From JALZEG01 sp046263255 (GTDB lineage: Bacteria; Actinomycetota; CADDZG01; WHSQ01), in contig JBHELD010000026.1 in assembly GCA_046263255.1 (NCBI GenBank), positions 1-64,000 of the forward strand: DNA of 64,000 bases, read 5' to 3'. Below the pieces are notes generated by a model. It was not told the DNA's origin. It worked only from the letters and a program-made list of their open reading frames with translations, and did not search any database. Shown piece after piece: positions 32,353 through 40,484 of this stretch. Both the position numbers and the translations under genes were made by a program. The number at the start of each line of letters is the position of its first letter. Within the stretch, counting starts at the first letter, position 1.

Positions 32353-33156
32353 ATGAAGGAAGCCACACGAACGGCTTCTACCGTGCTGCTGGCGTTTGTC
32401 GCAGCGGTGACACTCTTCGTTGCCTACTCGATCGGGAACATCGCCCAGGCAACGCACCAGCCGGCAGACAAGGTAGCTGCGACGGGTGACGACCTCGAGC
32501 ACGTCACGGACGACACGGTCGTGCTGAGCGAGACGATGCGCGTCTCGAGCCCCGCCGACCTGATTCTCCAGGTGACGGCCGAGTGCTCGATCCTGACCCA
32601 GCTCGTCACCGGCCCGTCGGGCACGGGCGGCGCCAGCGATTCGGCATTCGCGTTCGGATCGGTTCGGTTCCACATCGAGATCGACGGCGTGCGCGTACCG
32701 GTCGCCTTCAACGACACGCCGGGGACGCCAGGTCAGGACGACGACGAGGACGACCTGACCGTGGATGGCAACGAGACCGGAGAGGTCACGTTCTGCAACC
32801 GCGCTTACCAGCGGACGGTGACGGACGGCGAAGACGCGCCCGACGGCATCGACAAGGAAGAGGATTTCATCCGGACGCGCACGGCAAACGCGTTCAACTG
32901 GTTCGCGCTGGACGCGGGAGAGACCTACGACGTCGACGGCGACAACGTGATCAACATCGAGGTGATTGCGGACTACGACACCAGGACGAACGGCGAAGCC
33001 ATGGCCAACGCGTTCGTCGGCAGCCGGACGCTGATCGTCGAGCCGGTCCACGCCGCGAACGACGAGTCGGTCGGGCCCGGCCCGGTCGAGTCCGGGAGTC
33101 CTGCTCCGGCACCATCCGGAAGCTGCACGCCCAAGGGCAACAGCGGCAAATGCTAG
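32353..33156 (+). CDS. Exported acidic protein of unknown function
   Basis: 267 residues from an ATG seven bases after GGAGGG. An N-terminal hydrophobic segment (residues 10-32) acts as a signal peptide or anchor. The mature part is acidic, with Asp clusters (GQDDDEDDLTVDGNETG, YDVDGDNVINIEV) that resemble calcium-binding loops, and a Ser/Pro-rich C-terminal tail ending in GNSGKC. I recognise no family. Its acidic secreted character resembles the convergent 33338-33907 product, but the sequences do not align by eye. The 220 bases upstream contain a short hairpin at 32214-32230 (AGGAAA / TTTCCT) and no recognised riboswitch. Confidence 0.8.
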   Translation: MKEATRTASTVLLAFVAAVTLFVAYSIGNIAQATHQPADKVAATGDDLEHVTDDTVVLSETMRVSSPADLILQVTAECSILTQLVTGPSGTGGASDSAFAFGSVRFHIEIDGVRVPVAFNDTPGTPGQDDDEDDLTVDGNETGEVTFCNRAYQRTVTDGEDAPDGIDKEEDFIRTRTANAFNWFALDAGETYDVDGDNVINIEVIADYDTRTNGEAMANAFVGSRTLIVEPVHAANDESVGPGPVESGSPAPAPSGSCTPKGNSGKC

Positions 33157-33186
33157 CAACCGCTGATTAGCCCAAAGCTGTAAACG

Positions 33187-33219
33187 AAAGGAGCGGCCGG
33201 GGGCGACGGCCGCTCCTTT
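33187..33219 (+). terminator. Intrinsic terminator of the 32353-33156 gene
   Basis: Thirteen-base perfect inverted repeat AAAGGAGCGGCCG / CGGCCGCTCCTTT with a seven-base loop, 30 bases past the stop. The T-rich end (CTTTCTATTT) follows on the plus strand. Confidence 0.88.
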
Positions 33220-33227
33220 CTATTTGC

Positions 33228-33323
33228 CCGGACGACGGCCGCAGGGGCCGTGGGGTTCGCTTCGGCGGGGGCACCGGCAGGGGAGGGGAGGCGTTGCCAC
33301 GTCCCGCTGGGGCCGTCGTCCGG
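33228..33323. repeat. 13-base perfect inverted repeat with 70-base spacer
   Basis: CCGGACGACGGCC (33228-33240) and its exact complement GGCCGTCGTCCGG (33311-33323) bracket 70 bases of G-rich sequence. It lies between two convergent genes, just past the stop of the minus-strand 33338-33907 gene, and could fold into a stable 3' UTR structure. Confidence 0.7.
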
Positions 33324-33337
33324 ATGGCGGCGTCTCT

Positions 33338-33907
33338 CTAGGCGTCTCCGTCGCCGGTCGTGAGGTCGGCGGGCTCGTCGTCCTCGTCGCCGGTCGAGTC
33401 GTCGGAGGTCGAGTCGTCGCCGGTCGAGTCGTCGCCGGTCGAGTCGTCGGAGGGATCGTCCGCCTCGACGTCGTGGGAGCCGTCACCGGCGCCGTCCTGC
33501 GACTGGTCGCCTTCGGCGGGGGCCGCCGCGGCCTCGGGCGCAGGCCGGAGCCGGATCTTCGTGACCTTCTCGTCCTCGAGCTTCATGCGGACGACCACAG
33601 CGCCGGCGACCAGGTCGTCGAGCGACCCGTTGCTCGGGCTCCCGTGGCCCTTGTTGCCCCGGTGACGGCCGCGGTGCTCCAGCTTCACCTGCGCGTCGCG
33701 GTCGACGGTGGCGATCATCTCCTCGCCGTCGGCCACCTCCAGGACGAGGGCCGACGTGGCCGCGTCGAACGAGACCACCTCGCCGATCGGCTTCTTGCCG
33801 CCTCGCGGCCCGGCGTGCGGCGACCTCGCAGCCGCGGGGGCCGCGGCGCTACCGACGAGCGCTGCGAGGGAGAGTGCGATGACGGTTCGGGCGGTAAGAC
33901 GGCGCAC
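33338..33907 (-). CDS. Exported acidic protein under riboswitch control
   Basis: 189 residues from a GTG (33905-33907) ten bases after AGGAGG. Signal peptide about 1-27 (ends AAA). Residues 38-120 form a small beta-rich region (GEVVSFDAATSALVLEVADG, split at 40-60) that resembles DUF5666-like or OB-type repeats, followed by an Ala/Pro/Glu linker and an acidic C-terminal tail with four Asp-Asp-Ser-Thr-Gly repeats. The tail has no basic residues and may bind divalent cations. A c-di-GMP-I riboswitch sits in its 5' leader, so expression should follow c-di-GMP level, which commonly controls matrix and surface proteins. Exact function unknown. Confidence 0.83.
   Translation of the reverse strand: MRRLTARTVIALSLAALVGSAAAPAAARSPHAGPRGGKKPIGEVVSFDAATSALVLEVADGEEMIATVDRDAQVKLEHRGRHRGNKGHGSPSNGSLDDLVAGAVVVRMKLEDEKVTKIRLRPAPEAAAAPAEGDQSQDGAGDGSHDVEADDPSDDSTGDDSTGDDSTSDDSTGDEDDEPADLTTGDGDA
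33386..33445 (-). repeat. 15-base tandem repeat encoding Asp-Ser-Thr-Gly-Asp
   Basis: Four 15-base units (GTCGCCGGTCGAGTC, one variant with GGAGG) lie inside the 33338-33907 gene and encode its acidic tail. Copy-number change would stay in frame. Confidence 0.85.
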
Positions 33908-33920
33908 GGAAAGACGACCT

Positions 33921-34009
33921 CCTCCATTCGGCGGCTGGGCTGCCTCTCGTGCCGAGAGGCCCCTGGCTTTGCGTCCCGGCCTCGCGGCCGGTTTGCGGTC
34001 TCGTGGAGG
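33921..34009 (-). promoter_or_regulatory. c-di-GMP-I (GEMM-I) riboswitch
   Basis: Read on the minus strand the leader contains GCAAACC, a GGCC-GCGA-GGCC hairpin with a GNRA loop, the invariant GGGACGCAAAGCC, a second hairpin (GCCTCTCG / CGAGAGGC) and GCAGCCCAGCCGCCGAA, in the order and spacing of the GEMM-I aptamer. The closing stem pairs CCTCCA (34004-34009) with TGGAGG (33921-33926), and that 3' strand overlaps the AGGAGG ribosome site (33918-33923) by three bases. An upstream hairpin (34005-34020, GGAGGC / GCCTCC) can compete for the same 5' strand. Translation control of the 33338-33907 gene is therefore likely. Whether ligand turns it on or off is inference. Confidence 0.88.
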
Positions 34010-34089
34010 CGGGTGCCTCCGCTCCCTCTATCGGCAGAACGCGTCTGGTCCTAAAGAACTAGTCACGTGGATCTTTCGCGTCCTCGAGG

Positions 34090-34782
34090 CTAGGCGTCCT
34101 GCAGCTCCCGGATGATCGAGACGCGGTTCTTGTGCGCGCGCTCGTATGCCTCGACCGCGCCCGCGAGCTCCGGCGACGAAGCGACGCGCTCCTTGATCTC
34201 GTCGACCGTCATGTCGTCGTAGCCCGGCCACGGCTCCACGGCGTCGAGGACGATCTCCTCCGCCGGCACGCTCGCGCGGACGGCGGCTGCCACCAGCGAC
34301 GGGATCTGCGCGCGCAGGTCCGCGAGCATCGTCTCCTCCTCGGCCCGGATCTCCGATGCCAGCCGAGCGGTGACGTCGTCGCCGAGCGCGCGCGCCATGT
34401 GCTCGATCGCGTCGTACTGCGCGATCTCGAGGGCCTCGGTCACGATCTCGTCGCGGACGTTCTTCAGCGCCTTCTCCTCGGCGTTGAATGCGCCGCGCAC
34501 CATGTCGATCGGCGCCTTCGCCATCGCGAGGGTGTTGGTGAAGAACGAGTGCGCGAGGGCGACCCCGGCCTCGAGCGGGTTCCTCGTCGCGCCGAGCTGG
34601 TCGAGCCTCCGCTGCACGCGCTCGGCGTGATTGCGCGTCTCGTCGATGTGCGCGTCCAGCCGGTCGCGATACGGCCCCTCCGGCGCGATGCGGATGTGGG
34701 CCTCGAGCGTCTGGATCAGCGCGAGCTCGTTGGCATGAGCCTCGCTCAACAGCTTCACGACGTTCCTCTCGTGGTGCGACAT
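34090..34782 (-). CDS. DUF892/YciE-like ferritin-fold protein
   Basis: 230 residues from an ATG (34780-34782) behind GGGAGGGG. The first 165 residues are helical with ferritin-like features (HANELALIQTLEAHI, THxxE-type ETRNHAERVQRR, AEEETMLADLRAQ) that match the DUF892/YciE family of stress-linked metal-binding proteins. A C-terminal region of about 45 residues carries extra helices (YDDMTVDEIKERV). These proteins are cytoplasmic; a role in iron or oxidative-stress handling is inferred from the fold. It is downstream of the HAD phosphatase gene (26-base gap) on the same strand and may share its transcript. Confidence 0.82.
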   Translation of the reverse strand: MSHHERNVVKLLSEAHANELALIQTLEAHIRIAPEGPYRDRLDAHIDETRNHAERVQRRLDQLGATRNPLEAGVALAHSFFTNTLAMAKAPIDMVRGAFNAEEKALKNVRDEIVTEALEIAQYDAIEHMARALGDDVTARLASEIRAEEETMLADLRAQIPSLVAAAVRASVPAEEIVLDAVEPWPGYDDMTVDEIKERVASSPELAGAVEAYERAHKNRVSIIRELQDA

Positions 34783-34808
34783 GCGACCCCTCCCTTTCTC
34801 CCTCGTCT

Positions 34809-35465
34809 CTAAGCCCATGGTGTGTCGTCGAGCCTTCTGCGGACCTCCTCGACCGACTCGAAGACCGCGGCCGCGCCGTGCTCCTCGAGCTCGTTCCGTG
34901 CGAAACCTCCGGTGAGGACGCCGACCGTCTCGATGCCGGCGCGCCGCGCCGCCTCGCAGTCCCAGACCGAGTCGCCGACCATCACGGCCTCTCTCCTGTT
35001 CGCCTTCGCCAGCGCCGCCGCGACGAGGTCCGGCTCGGGCTTCGTCGCGTCCACGTCGGCCGAGGTCGTCCATCCGTCGACGGCATCCCGAACCCGGAGC
35101 AGGTCGAGGTAACGGTCGACCTCCTCCTCCTTCGCCGAGGACGCGAGCACCACCATGTGCCCGCGCTCCTTCAGGTCCCGGACCAGCTCGGCGGCACCGT
35201 CCACCGGCACGACCTCGTCGATCAGCTCGGCGTACAGCTTCTTCTCGGCCGCGCGGATGTCGTCACCGAGGCGTTCCTCGACCTGCTCGCCCGTCAACAC
35301 CGCTACGAGCCGATCGCCGCCCATGCCGACGTGCCTGTGGATCCTCCACACCGGCACGATCACGTCGTAGCTGCGGAACGCCCGGTACCAGGCGACTGAG
35401 TGGTGGTAGTTCGAGTCGACGAGCGTCCCGTCGACGTCGAGGGTCGCCGCGATCGAGCGGCTCAA
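34809..35465 (-). CDS. HAD-family hydrolase (phosphoglycolate-phosphatase-like)
   Basis: 218 residues from a TTG (35463-35465). HAD motif I is DVDGTLVDS at residues 9-17, with the nucleophile and acid Asp at 9 and 11. Motif II is LASSAKEEE near 108, motif III KPEPD near 143, and motif IV VGDSVWDCEAA near 163. The helical cap between I and II is typical of subfamily I phosphatases. The substrate is likely a small phosphorylated metabolite; it cannot be told here. The TTG overlaps the upstream small gene's TGA as TTGA, implying translational coupling. Confidence 0.93.
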   Translation of the reverse strand: MSRSIAATLDVDGTLVDSNYHHSVAWYRAFRSYDVIVPVWRIHRHVGMGGDRLVAVLTGEQVEERLGDDIRAAEKKLYAELIDEVVPVDGAAELVRDLKERGHMVVLASSAKEEEVDRYLDLLRVRDAVDGWTTSADVDATKPEPDLVAAALAKANRREAVMVGDSVWDCEAARRAGIETVGVLTGGFARNELEEHGAAAVFESVEEVRRRLDDTPWA

Positions 35466-35662
35466 TCCTGCGTCCCCGTCGTGCCGGCGTCGTGGCGGTC
35501 GACGTCCTGCTCCGGGACCGGCTCCTCCGACGGAGCGGGCCCCGGCCCCCGCGGCGCGGGGCCGGGCTCGGGCGACGCGGGCCCGGGATCGGTCACCGGC
35601 TCCCGCGGTTGCGGTCGTGCGGGCATGTGCGCCCCGGGGCGCGTGAGCTCGAGCGTCGGCAT
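35462..35662 (-). CDS. Small proline-rich protein coupled to the HAD gene
   Basis: 66 residues from an ATG (35660-35662) with GAAGGAT upstream. It is rich in Pro, Gly and charged residues with runs such as GPGPAPSEEPVPEQD, so it is probably disordered and cytoplasmic. The stop overlaps the HAD start as TTGA. The frame continues upstream antisense to selB, but that part is not credible. I recognise no family. It is supported by the coupling and by the 72-base divergent gap to selB, not by similarity. Confidence 0.55.
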   Translation of the reverse strand: MPTLELTRPGAHMPARPQPREPVTDPGPASPEPGPAPRGPGPAPSEEPVPEQDVDRHDAGTTGTQD

Positions 35663-35734
35663 CGTTGCGATCCTTCTCGTCGGAGGCGTTAGCTCGTCCT
35701 TACCCCGGATCCCCCACGCCTTATCGTCCGGGGG

Positions 35735-37564
35735 ATGCAGGTCATCGGGACCGCCGGCCACGTCGACCACGGGAAGTCGACGCTGGTCCGGCGCCTCACC
35801 GGGATCGACCCCGACCGGTTCGCGGAGGAGAAGCGGCGGGGGCTCACGATCGACCTCGGCTTCGCGTGGCTTCCCCTTCCTTCCGGCCGCGAGGTGGGGG
35901 TCGTCGACGTCCCGGGCCACGAGCGGTTCGTGAGGAACATGCTCGCCGGAGCAGGAGGGATCACCGTCTGCCTGTTCGTCGTCGCCGCGAACGAGGGCTG
36001 GATGCCGCAGTCGGCGGAGCACCTCGCGATCCTCGACGTCCTCGGCATCTCCTCCGGCGTCGTCGCGCTCACGAAGGCCGACACGGTGGATCCGGAGACG
36101 GTGGCGCTCGCGCGGGAGGAGATCCGGGACAGGCTCGGCGTCACCACGCTCGCCGGCGCCGCGGTCGTCCCGTGCTCGGCGACCACCGGCGAGGGGCTCG
36201 ACGAGCTGCTGGCGGCGATCGCCGCCGCCGTCGCGCGTTCACCCGTGCCGCCGGACCTCGGATCGCCGCGGCTGTGGGTGGACCGCGTCTTCACGATCGC
36301 CGGTGCGGGGACGGTCGTGACGGGGACGCTGGCGCGAGGAAGCTTCGCTGCGGGCGACGACGTGGACGTCGCGCCGGAAGGCCGCAGGGCGCGCATCCGC
36401 GCGATCCAGAGCCACAAGAGGGAGGTCGCCCGGATCGGGCCCGGGAACCGCGTCGCTCTCAACCTCGCCGCGCTCGACCGGCGCGGCGCGGAGCGCGGCG
36501 ACGCGGTCGTGAGGCCCGGCCGCTGGCGCGCGACGCGCCGCGCCGACGTCCGCTTGCGCGTCCTCCCGCAGGCCGTCACCGGGAACGACGTCGCGCTGAC
36601 GGAGAAGGGCGCGCACCTTCTCTACGCGGGCTCCGCCGAGGTCCCCGTGCGGCTCAAGCTGTTCGGGACGTCGAAGCTCGCTCCCGGCGAGGAGGGGTTC
36701 GCGCAGCTGCTGCTCGCGTCGCCGTTGCCCTTGTTCCCGCGCGACCGGTTCGTGATTCGCGACGCGGGGCGGGTCGTCACGCTGGGCGGGGGCGAGGTGC
36801 TCGATCCGCTCGCGACCGGCGCCCGCCGGTCCGACCGGGACCGCCTCGGGCTCCTGACGGGGCTGTCGGCGGCCGACCCCGCGGGCGCCTTGACGACTCT
36901 CGTCCGCGCGACGGGAGGTATCGACGCGACCGAGGCCGCGTTCCGCAGCGGCGCCGCCGAGCCGGCGGCCGGTGTCGTCTCGCTCGGAGGGTGGCTCGTG
37001 ACGCCGGAGCGGAGAGACGAGCTCGCGGATGCGGTCACGGCGGCACTTGGCGACTACCACGCGCGGCACCCGCTGGAGCGCGGGATGCCGCGGGAGCTCC
37101 TGAAGCGGGCCGTCCCGCTGGAGCCGCGGGCGTTCGACGCGCTGGTAGACGGGATCGACGGCGTCGTTCAGGAAGGCGCGCTGGTGCGTCTTGCCGCCCA
37201 CGGCGTCGCGCTGAAGCCGGCCGAGCGGGAGGCGCGCGACCGCGTGGTCGAGCGGATCGAAGCCGCGGGCTTCGCGCCGCCGCTCGCGGCGGAGCTGGGC
37301 GTGGACCGGGCGTTGCTGCGTGCCCTCGCGGAGGCAGGGGAGCTGGTCGCCGTCGGGGACTTCTACCTGACGCGGTCGCAGGCGGAGACCGCGCGCGACA
37401 AGGTGACCGCGGAGATCGCGGAGTCGGGGGGCCTCACGGTGGCGCAGATCCGCGACCTGCTCGGGACGACGCGGAAGTACGCGGTGCCGTTGTGCGAGTG
37501 GCTGGACGCGACGGGCGTGACGCGGCGACGAGGCGACCTGAGGGTCCTGGGCCCCCGCGTCTGA
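35735..37564 (+). CDS. selB: Selenocysteine-specific elongation factor
   Basis: 609 residues, normal SelB length. The G domain shows GHVDHGKST (8-16), RRGLTIDLGF, DVPGHERF and TKAD. EF-Tu-like domains II and III follow (to about residue 340). The C-terminal third has winged-helix repeats that bind the SECIS element (ELLKRAVPLEPRAFDAL, GGLTVAQIRDLLGTTRKY). SelB delivers Sec-tRNA(Sec) to UGA codons. The ATG follows GTCCGGGGG. selA lies 3.6 kb upstream on the same strand; the 108 bases after the stop were checked for selC and no tRNA-like sequence was seen. Confidence 0.97.
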   Translation: MQVIGTAGHVDHGKSTLVRRLTGIDPDRFAEEKRRGLTIDLGFAWLPLPSGREVGVVDVPGHERFVRNMLAGAGGITVCLFVVAANEGWMPQSAEHLAILDVLGISSGVVALTKADTVDPETVALAREEIRDRLGVTTLAGAAVVPCSATTGEGLDELLAAIAAAVARSPVPPDLGSPRLWVDRVFTIAGAGTVVTGTLARGSFAAGDDVDVAPEGRRARIRAIQSHKREVARIGPGNRVALNLAALDRRGAERGDAVVRPGRWRATRRADVRLRVLPQAVTGNDVALTEKGAHLLYAGSAEVPVRLKLFGTSKLAPGEEGFAQLLLASPLPLFPRDRFVIRDAGRVVTLGGGEVLDPLATGARRSDRDRLGLLTGLSAADPAGALTTLVRATGGIDATEAAFRSGAAEPAAGVVSLGGWLVTPERRDELADAVTAALGDYHARHPLERGMPRELLKRAVPLEPRAFDALVDGIDGVVQEGALVRLAAHGVALKPAEREARDRVVERIEAAGFAPPLAAELGVDRALLRALAEAGELVAVGDFYLTRSQAETARDKVTAEIAESGGLTVAQIRDLLGTTRKYAVPLCEWLDATGVTRRRGDLRVLGPRV

Positions 37565-37672
37565 CGAGGGTTCCGCCCCGTCGACGACGGTGCCGTGGGC
37601 CGCGTCGTCGCCCGGCACGCGTCACGCGCGGGTCCGCATCCCCCGTGGACCGGCGCCCTGGGGCCCCCGCTC

Positions 37673-38857
37673 CTACTCTCCCGGCAGGGGGTCGCCGTGC
37701 ACGACCGTGCCGCCGACCAGGTCCGCGTCGGGCAGGGCCTGCGGCTTCCCGGACACCATCTCCTCCACCAGCGAGTCGATCACCTGCGACATGTCGCGGC
37801 TCTTCGCGTAGACCTCGCGCTGGCGCGTCGCCGACGTCCCGCGCTCGAGGATCTCGTTGACGCGGCACAGGTCCTCGTAGCAGCCGAGCTTCTCCGCCGT
37901 CGGCTCCAGCATCTCGATCGTGTCGCCGATCGACCGCCGGAGCGACAGCAGGTTGCCGTCCTCGTCGCGGATGATCTCGGCGTCGAGGCCGTAGCGCGCC
38001 GCCCGCCACTTGTTCTCGCGCACGGTCCACGCCTTGTGCTGGGGAAGCGGGAGACCCGCGTTGTAGCGTTCGCCCAGCCAGACGACGAGCGACTGCGACA
38101 ACGCGACCATCGAGCAGAGCTCGTCCATCGTCGGGATGCCGTCGCAGATGCGGAGCTCGAGCGTCCCGAAGCCTGGGTGCGGACGGATGTCCCACCACAC
38201 CTCCCGGATGCTGCGGATCGTGCCGGCGCCGACGAGCGTGCGCATGAACCGCTGGAACTGCCCCCAGTTCTCCATGAAGTAGGGGAGCCCCGCCGTGGGG
38301 AGCGACTCGAAGATCTTCGAGCGGATCGACGCGAGGCCGGTGTCACGGCCCTGCCAGAACGGGCTCGACGAGGACAGCGCGAGGAAGTGGGGGATGTAGG
38401 TGGCGAGGCTGTTCGAGATCGAGATCGCCTCTTCGCCCGAGCCGACGCCGACGTGGGTGTGGATGCCAAAGATCAGGAGCCGCCGCGCGGTCTACTGGCA
38501 GTCCTCGATCAGACGGTGGTAGCGGGGGTCGGGCGAGACCGTCTGGTCGGCCCACGACGAAAACGGGTGCGTTCCCGTGCACATAATCCGGTATCCCTGG
38601 CCGTCGGCGACCTCGATGAGCCGCTCGAGCTTGTCGCCGAGGTCGCGGCGGACGGCGCCGACCGTGGGACACACGTCGGTGATGACCTCGACGCAGCATT
38701 CGAGCAGCTCGTGCTTGTAGCCGGGGGCGTCGCCGAGCTGAGCCAGGATCTTCGTGGCGGCCGTGTCGGTCGCGAGCGCCCCGGCGGCGTCGACGACCTG
38801 GACCTCGATCTCCGCCCCGAGCGTGGGATTGTCGCTGCCGTTGAAGATGATGTTCAC
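37673..38857 (-). pseudogene. Carboxylate-amine ligase (GCS2/YbdK family) interrupted by one amber codon
   Basis: The frame runs 394 codons from an ATG at 38855-38857, full length for this family, apart from one TAG at 38492-38494. Before it, 121 residues contain the N-terminal family text (GAEIEVQVVD, CTGTHPFSSW); after it, 272 residues continue (LLIFGIHTHVGVG, VWWDIRPHPGFGTLELRICD). The position follows EDCQ and precedes TARRLL, where relatives usually carry Trp, so a single TGG to TAG change is the simplest cause. The family makes gamma-glutamyl-cysteine-like bonds using ATP. It may be a recent nonsense mutation or a base error. The downstream part has an internal ATG but no good ribosome site. 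Confidence 0.85.
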
Positions 38858-38970
38858 CGGTACAGCCCCCCTTGCCGTCTACTTCGCCCCGAGATGCTAT
38901 GCCCCGCGGTCAAAACCGCCTCGCGTGAGGCTTTCCCCGTCCCTGCTCAAAACGAACCAAGCGCTCGGCT

Positions 38971-40302
38971 CTAGCGGATGAGGCGGCGGTGCGGGCGGGC
39001 GGCGGTGGGGTCCGGAGGATGTTGCTCGCGCCTCTCCCTTCTCCTGACCGAGGAGCGCCCGAGCGCGTACACCGCCGCGAGCGAGGCTGCGGTCACGCCG
39101 GCGCCGGCCACCCCGGCGCCGCCGGGGATCGGAACGATCAGCGGGACCAGCGCGCCGGCGACCCACGTCAGCTGGAGGATCGACTCGAACCGCGCGAAGG
39201 CCCAGCCGCGCCCTCCTTCCGGCGTGACCCGCTGGACGATCGCGTCGAACGCCAGCTTCGCGGTCCCCGAGGTCACCCCTATGAAGAAGACGAGGGTCGC
39301 GGCCGCAGAGAGGGAGAACCAGCGTCCGACGGCGATCCCCGCGCCGGCCGCGACCAGCAGCGCCGCGACGATGATCGGCTCCTCGCTCATGCGGCGGCGC
39401 AGCGCCGGCGCGACGACGGCCGCGACGAGGCCGCCGACCGCGGCCGCTGCGATGAGCAAGCCGAGCCCGATCGACCCCGCGTCCTCGCGCCGCAGCGCGA
39501 ACGCAAGGTGGAACACGAGGAAGCCGACGAGAAACCTCATCCCGGCGGACGCAACCGTCGCCTGACGCACCTCCACCGAACGTGCGAGCGCTCGCGCGCT
39601 CATCGTCTCGAGCGTCTCGCGGCGGCCCTTCGGCGCCGGAAGCCGGAACGCCGGCAGCACGCCCAGCGCGTAGACGATCGCGGCGAGGACGAGGACGGTC
39701 GCGTTGCCGATGAAGTGGACGACGAGCAACCCGGGGCCCACGGCGACCATCCCCGCGACCGCGGATAAGCGCGTGAGCGACGCGTTGGCCGCGACGAGCG
39801 ACTCCTCCTCGGGCACGAGGTGGGGGAGAACTGCGCCGCGGACGACGGTCGCGCCGCGCGACAGCAGCAGGATCCCGAACGCGAGGGGGAAGAGGTACAG
39901 GGAGTCGAGGCGCGTCGCCATCGTCCATGCCAGCACGCCACGGCCGAGCGCCGCCGCCAGGAGCCCCCACCGGAGGGCGGCGCGGTGCACGTCGAGCACG
40001 CGGGACAGGAGCGGCGCGATGACCGCGAAGGGCGCGACCGTCAGGGCGAGGTACAGCGCGACGCGACCCCGGGCGGTGGCCTCGGGGACGGAGAAGAACA
40101 AGGTGCCGGCCAGAGCGAGGGCCACGATGGCATCGCCGGCGGCGCCCGACCCCTGGAAGAGGATCAGGTCCCGCAGGGGGCGGTACGTCCGCGGCGGCTG
40201 CACGTACTGCAAGGTACAGACGACGGGACCCGAACGTGCGCTCTCGCGCCGGAGCCGTCTTTTTCTCCCGGGAGGCGGGAGAAATCGGCGGCTTGTGGGC
40301 AA
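38971..40302 (-). CDS. MFS-type transporter
   Basis: Up to 443 residues with about 12 hydrophobic segments starting near residue 50 (DAIVALALAGTLFF) and ending in a basic tail. The pattern (LPHLVPEEESLVAANASLTRL, a common MFS drug/antibiotic efflux-like phrase) and a central loop support an MFS exporter. The start is uncertain: no good ribosome site precedes the ATG, and a perfect 9-base hairpin (40262-40284) lies in the first codons, so translation may begin at a TTG or GTG about 90-100 bases further in. Substrate unknown. It is divergent from the S15 hydrolase gene. Confidence 0.8.
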   Translation of the reverse strand: MPTSRRFLPPPGRKRRLRRESARSGPVVCTLQYVQPPRTYRPLRDLILFQGSGAAGDAIVALALAGTLFFSVPEATARGRVALYLALTVAPFAVIAPLLSRVLDVHRAALRWGLLAAALGRGVLAWTMATRLDSLYLFPLAFGILLLSRGATVVRGAVLPHLVPEEESLVAANASLTRLSAVAGMVAVGPGLLVVHFIGNATVLVLAAIVYALGVLPAFRLPAPKGRRETLETMSARALARSVEVRQATVASAGMRFLVGFLVFHLAFALRREDAGSIGLGLLIAAAAVGGLVAAVVAPALRRRMSEEPIIVAALLVAAGAGIAVGRWFSLSAAATLVFFIGVTSGTAKLAFDAIVQRVTPEGGRGWAFARFESILQLTWVAGALVPLIVPIPGGAGVAGAGVTAASLAAVYALGRSSVRRRERREQHPPDPTAARPHRRLIR

Positions 40303-40484
40303 AAAGGGGGCAGGGCCTGCGGTTTCGTAGCGCGAACGGGCCGCCGCGACCGCAGGAACGCCCCGGCGGGAGGCGAACTTTCATTGCACGGGACGCCGGG
40401 GAAGCACCCGCAGGGGACCCGGCGTTCGGAACGAAGACCTGAAAAGCGCCATTTCGCACAGCACGATCGGGAGGGACGGACGGG

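Noticed and set aside
37565..37672. tRNA-Sec (selC) expected near selB
   Set aside because: No sequence with a UCA anticodon loop, long extra arm or T-arm pattern was seen here or elsewhere in the window.
38492..38494. Amber codon read as selenocysteine or pyrrolysine
   Set aside because: Selenocysteine uses UGA, and nothing here suggests pyrrolysine genes; relatives usually have Trp here.
40303..40484. c-di-AMP (ydaO-type) riboswitch before the S15 hydrolase
   Set aside because: A GGGGACCC-like stretch and an 8-base inverted repeat are there, but the conserved order of the motif could not be matched.
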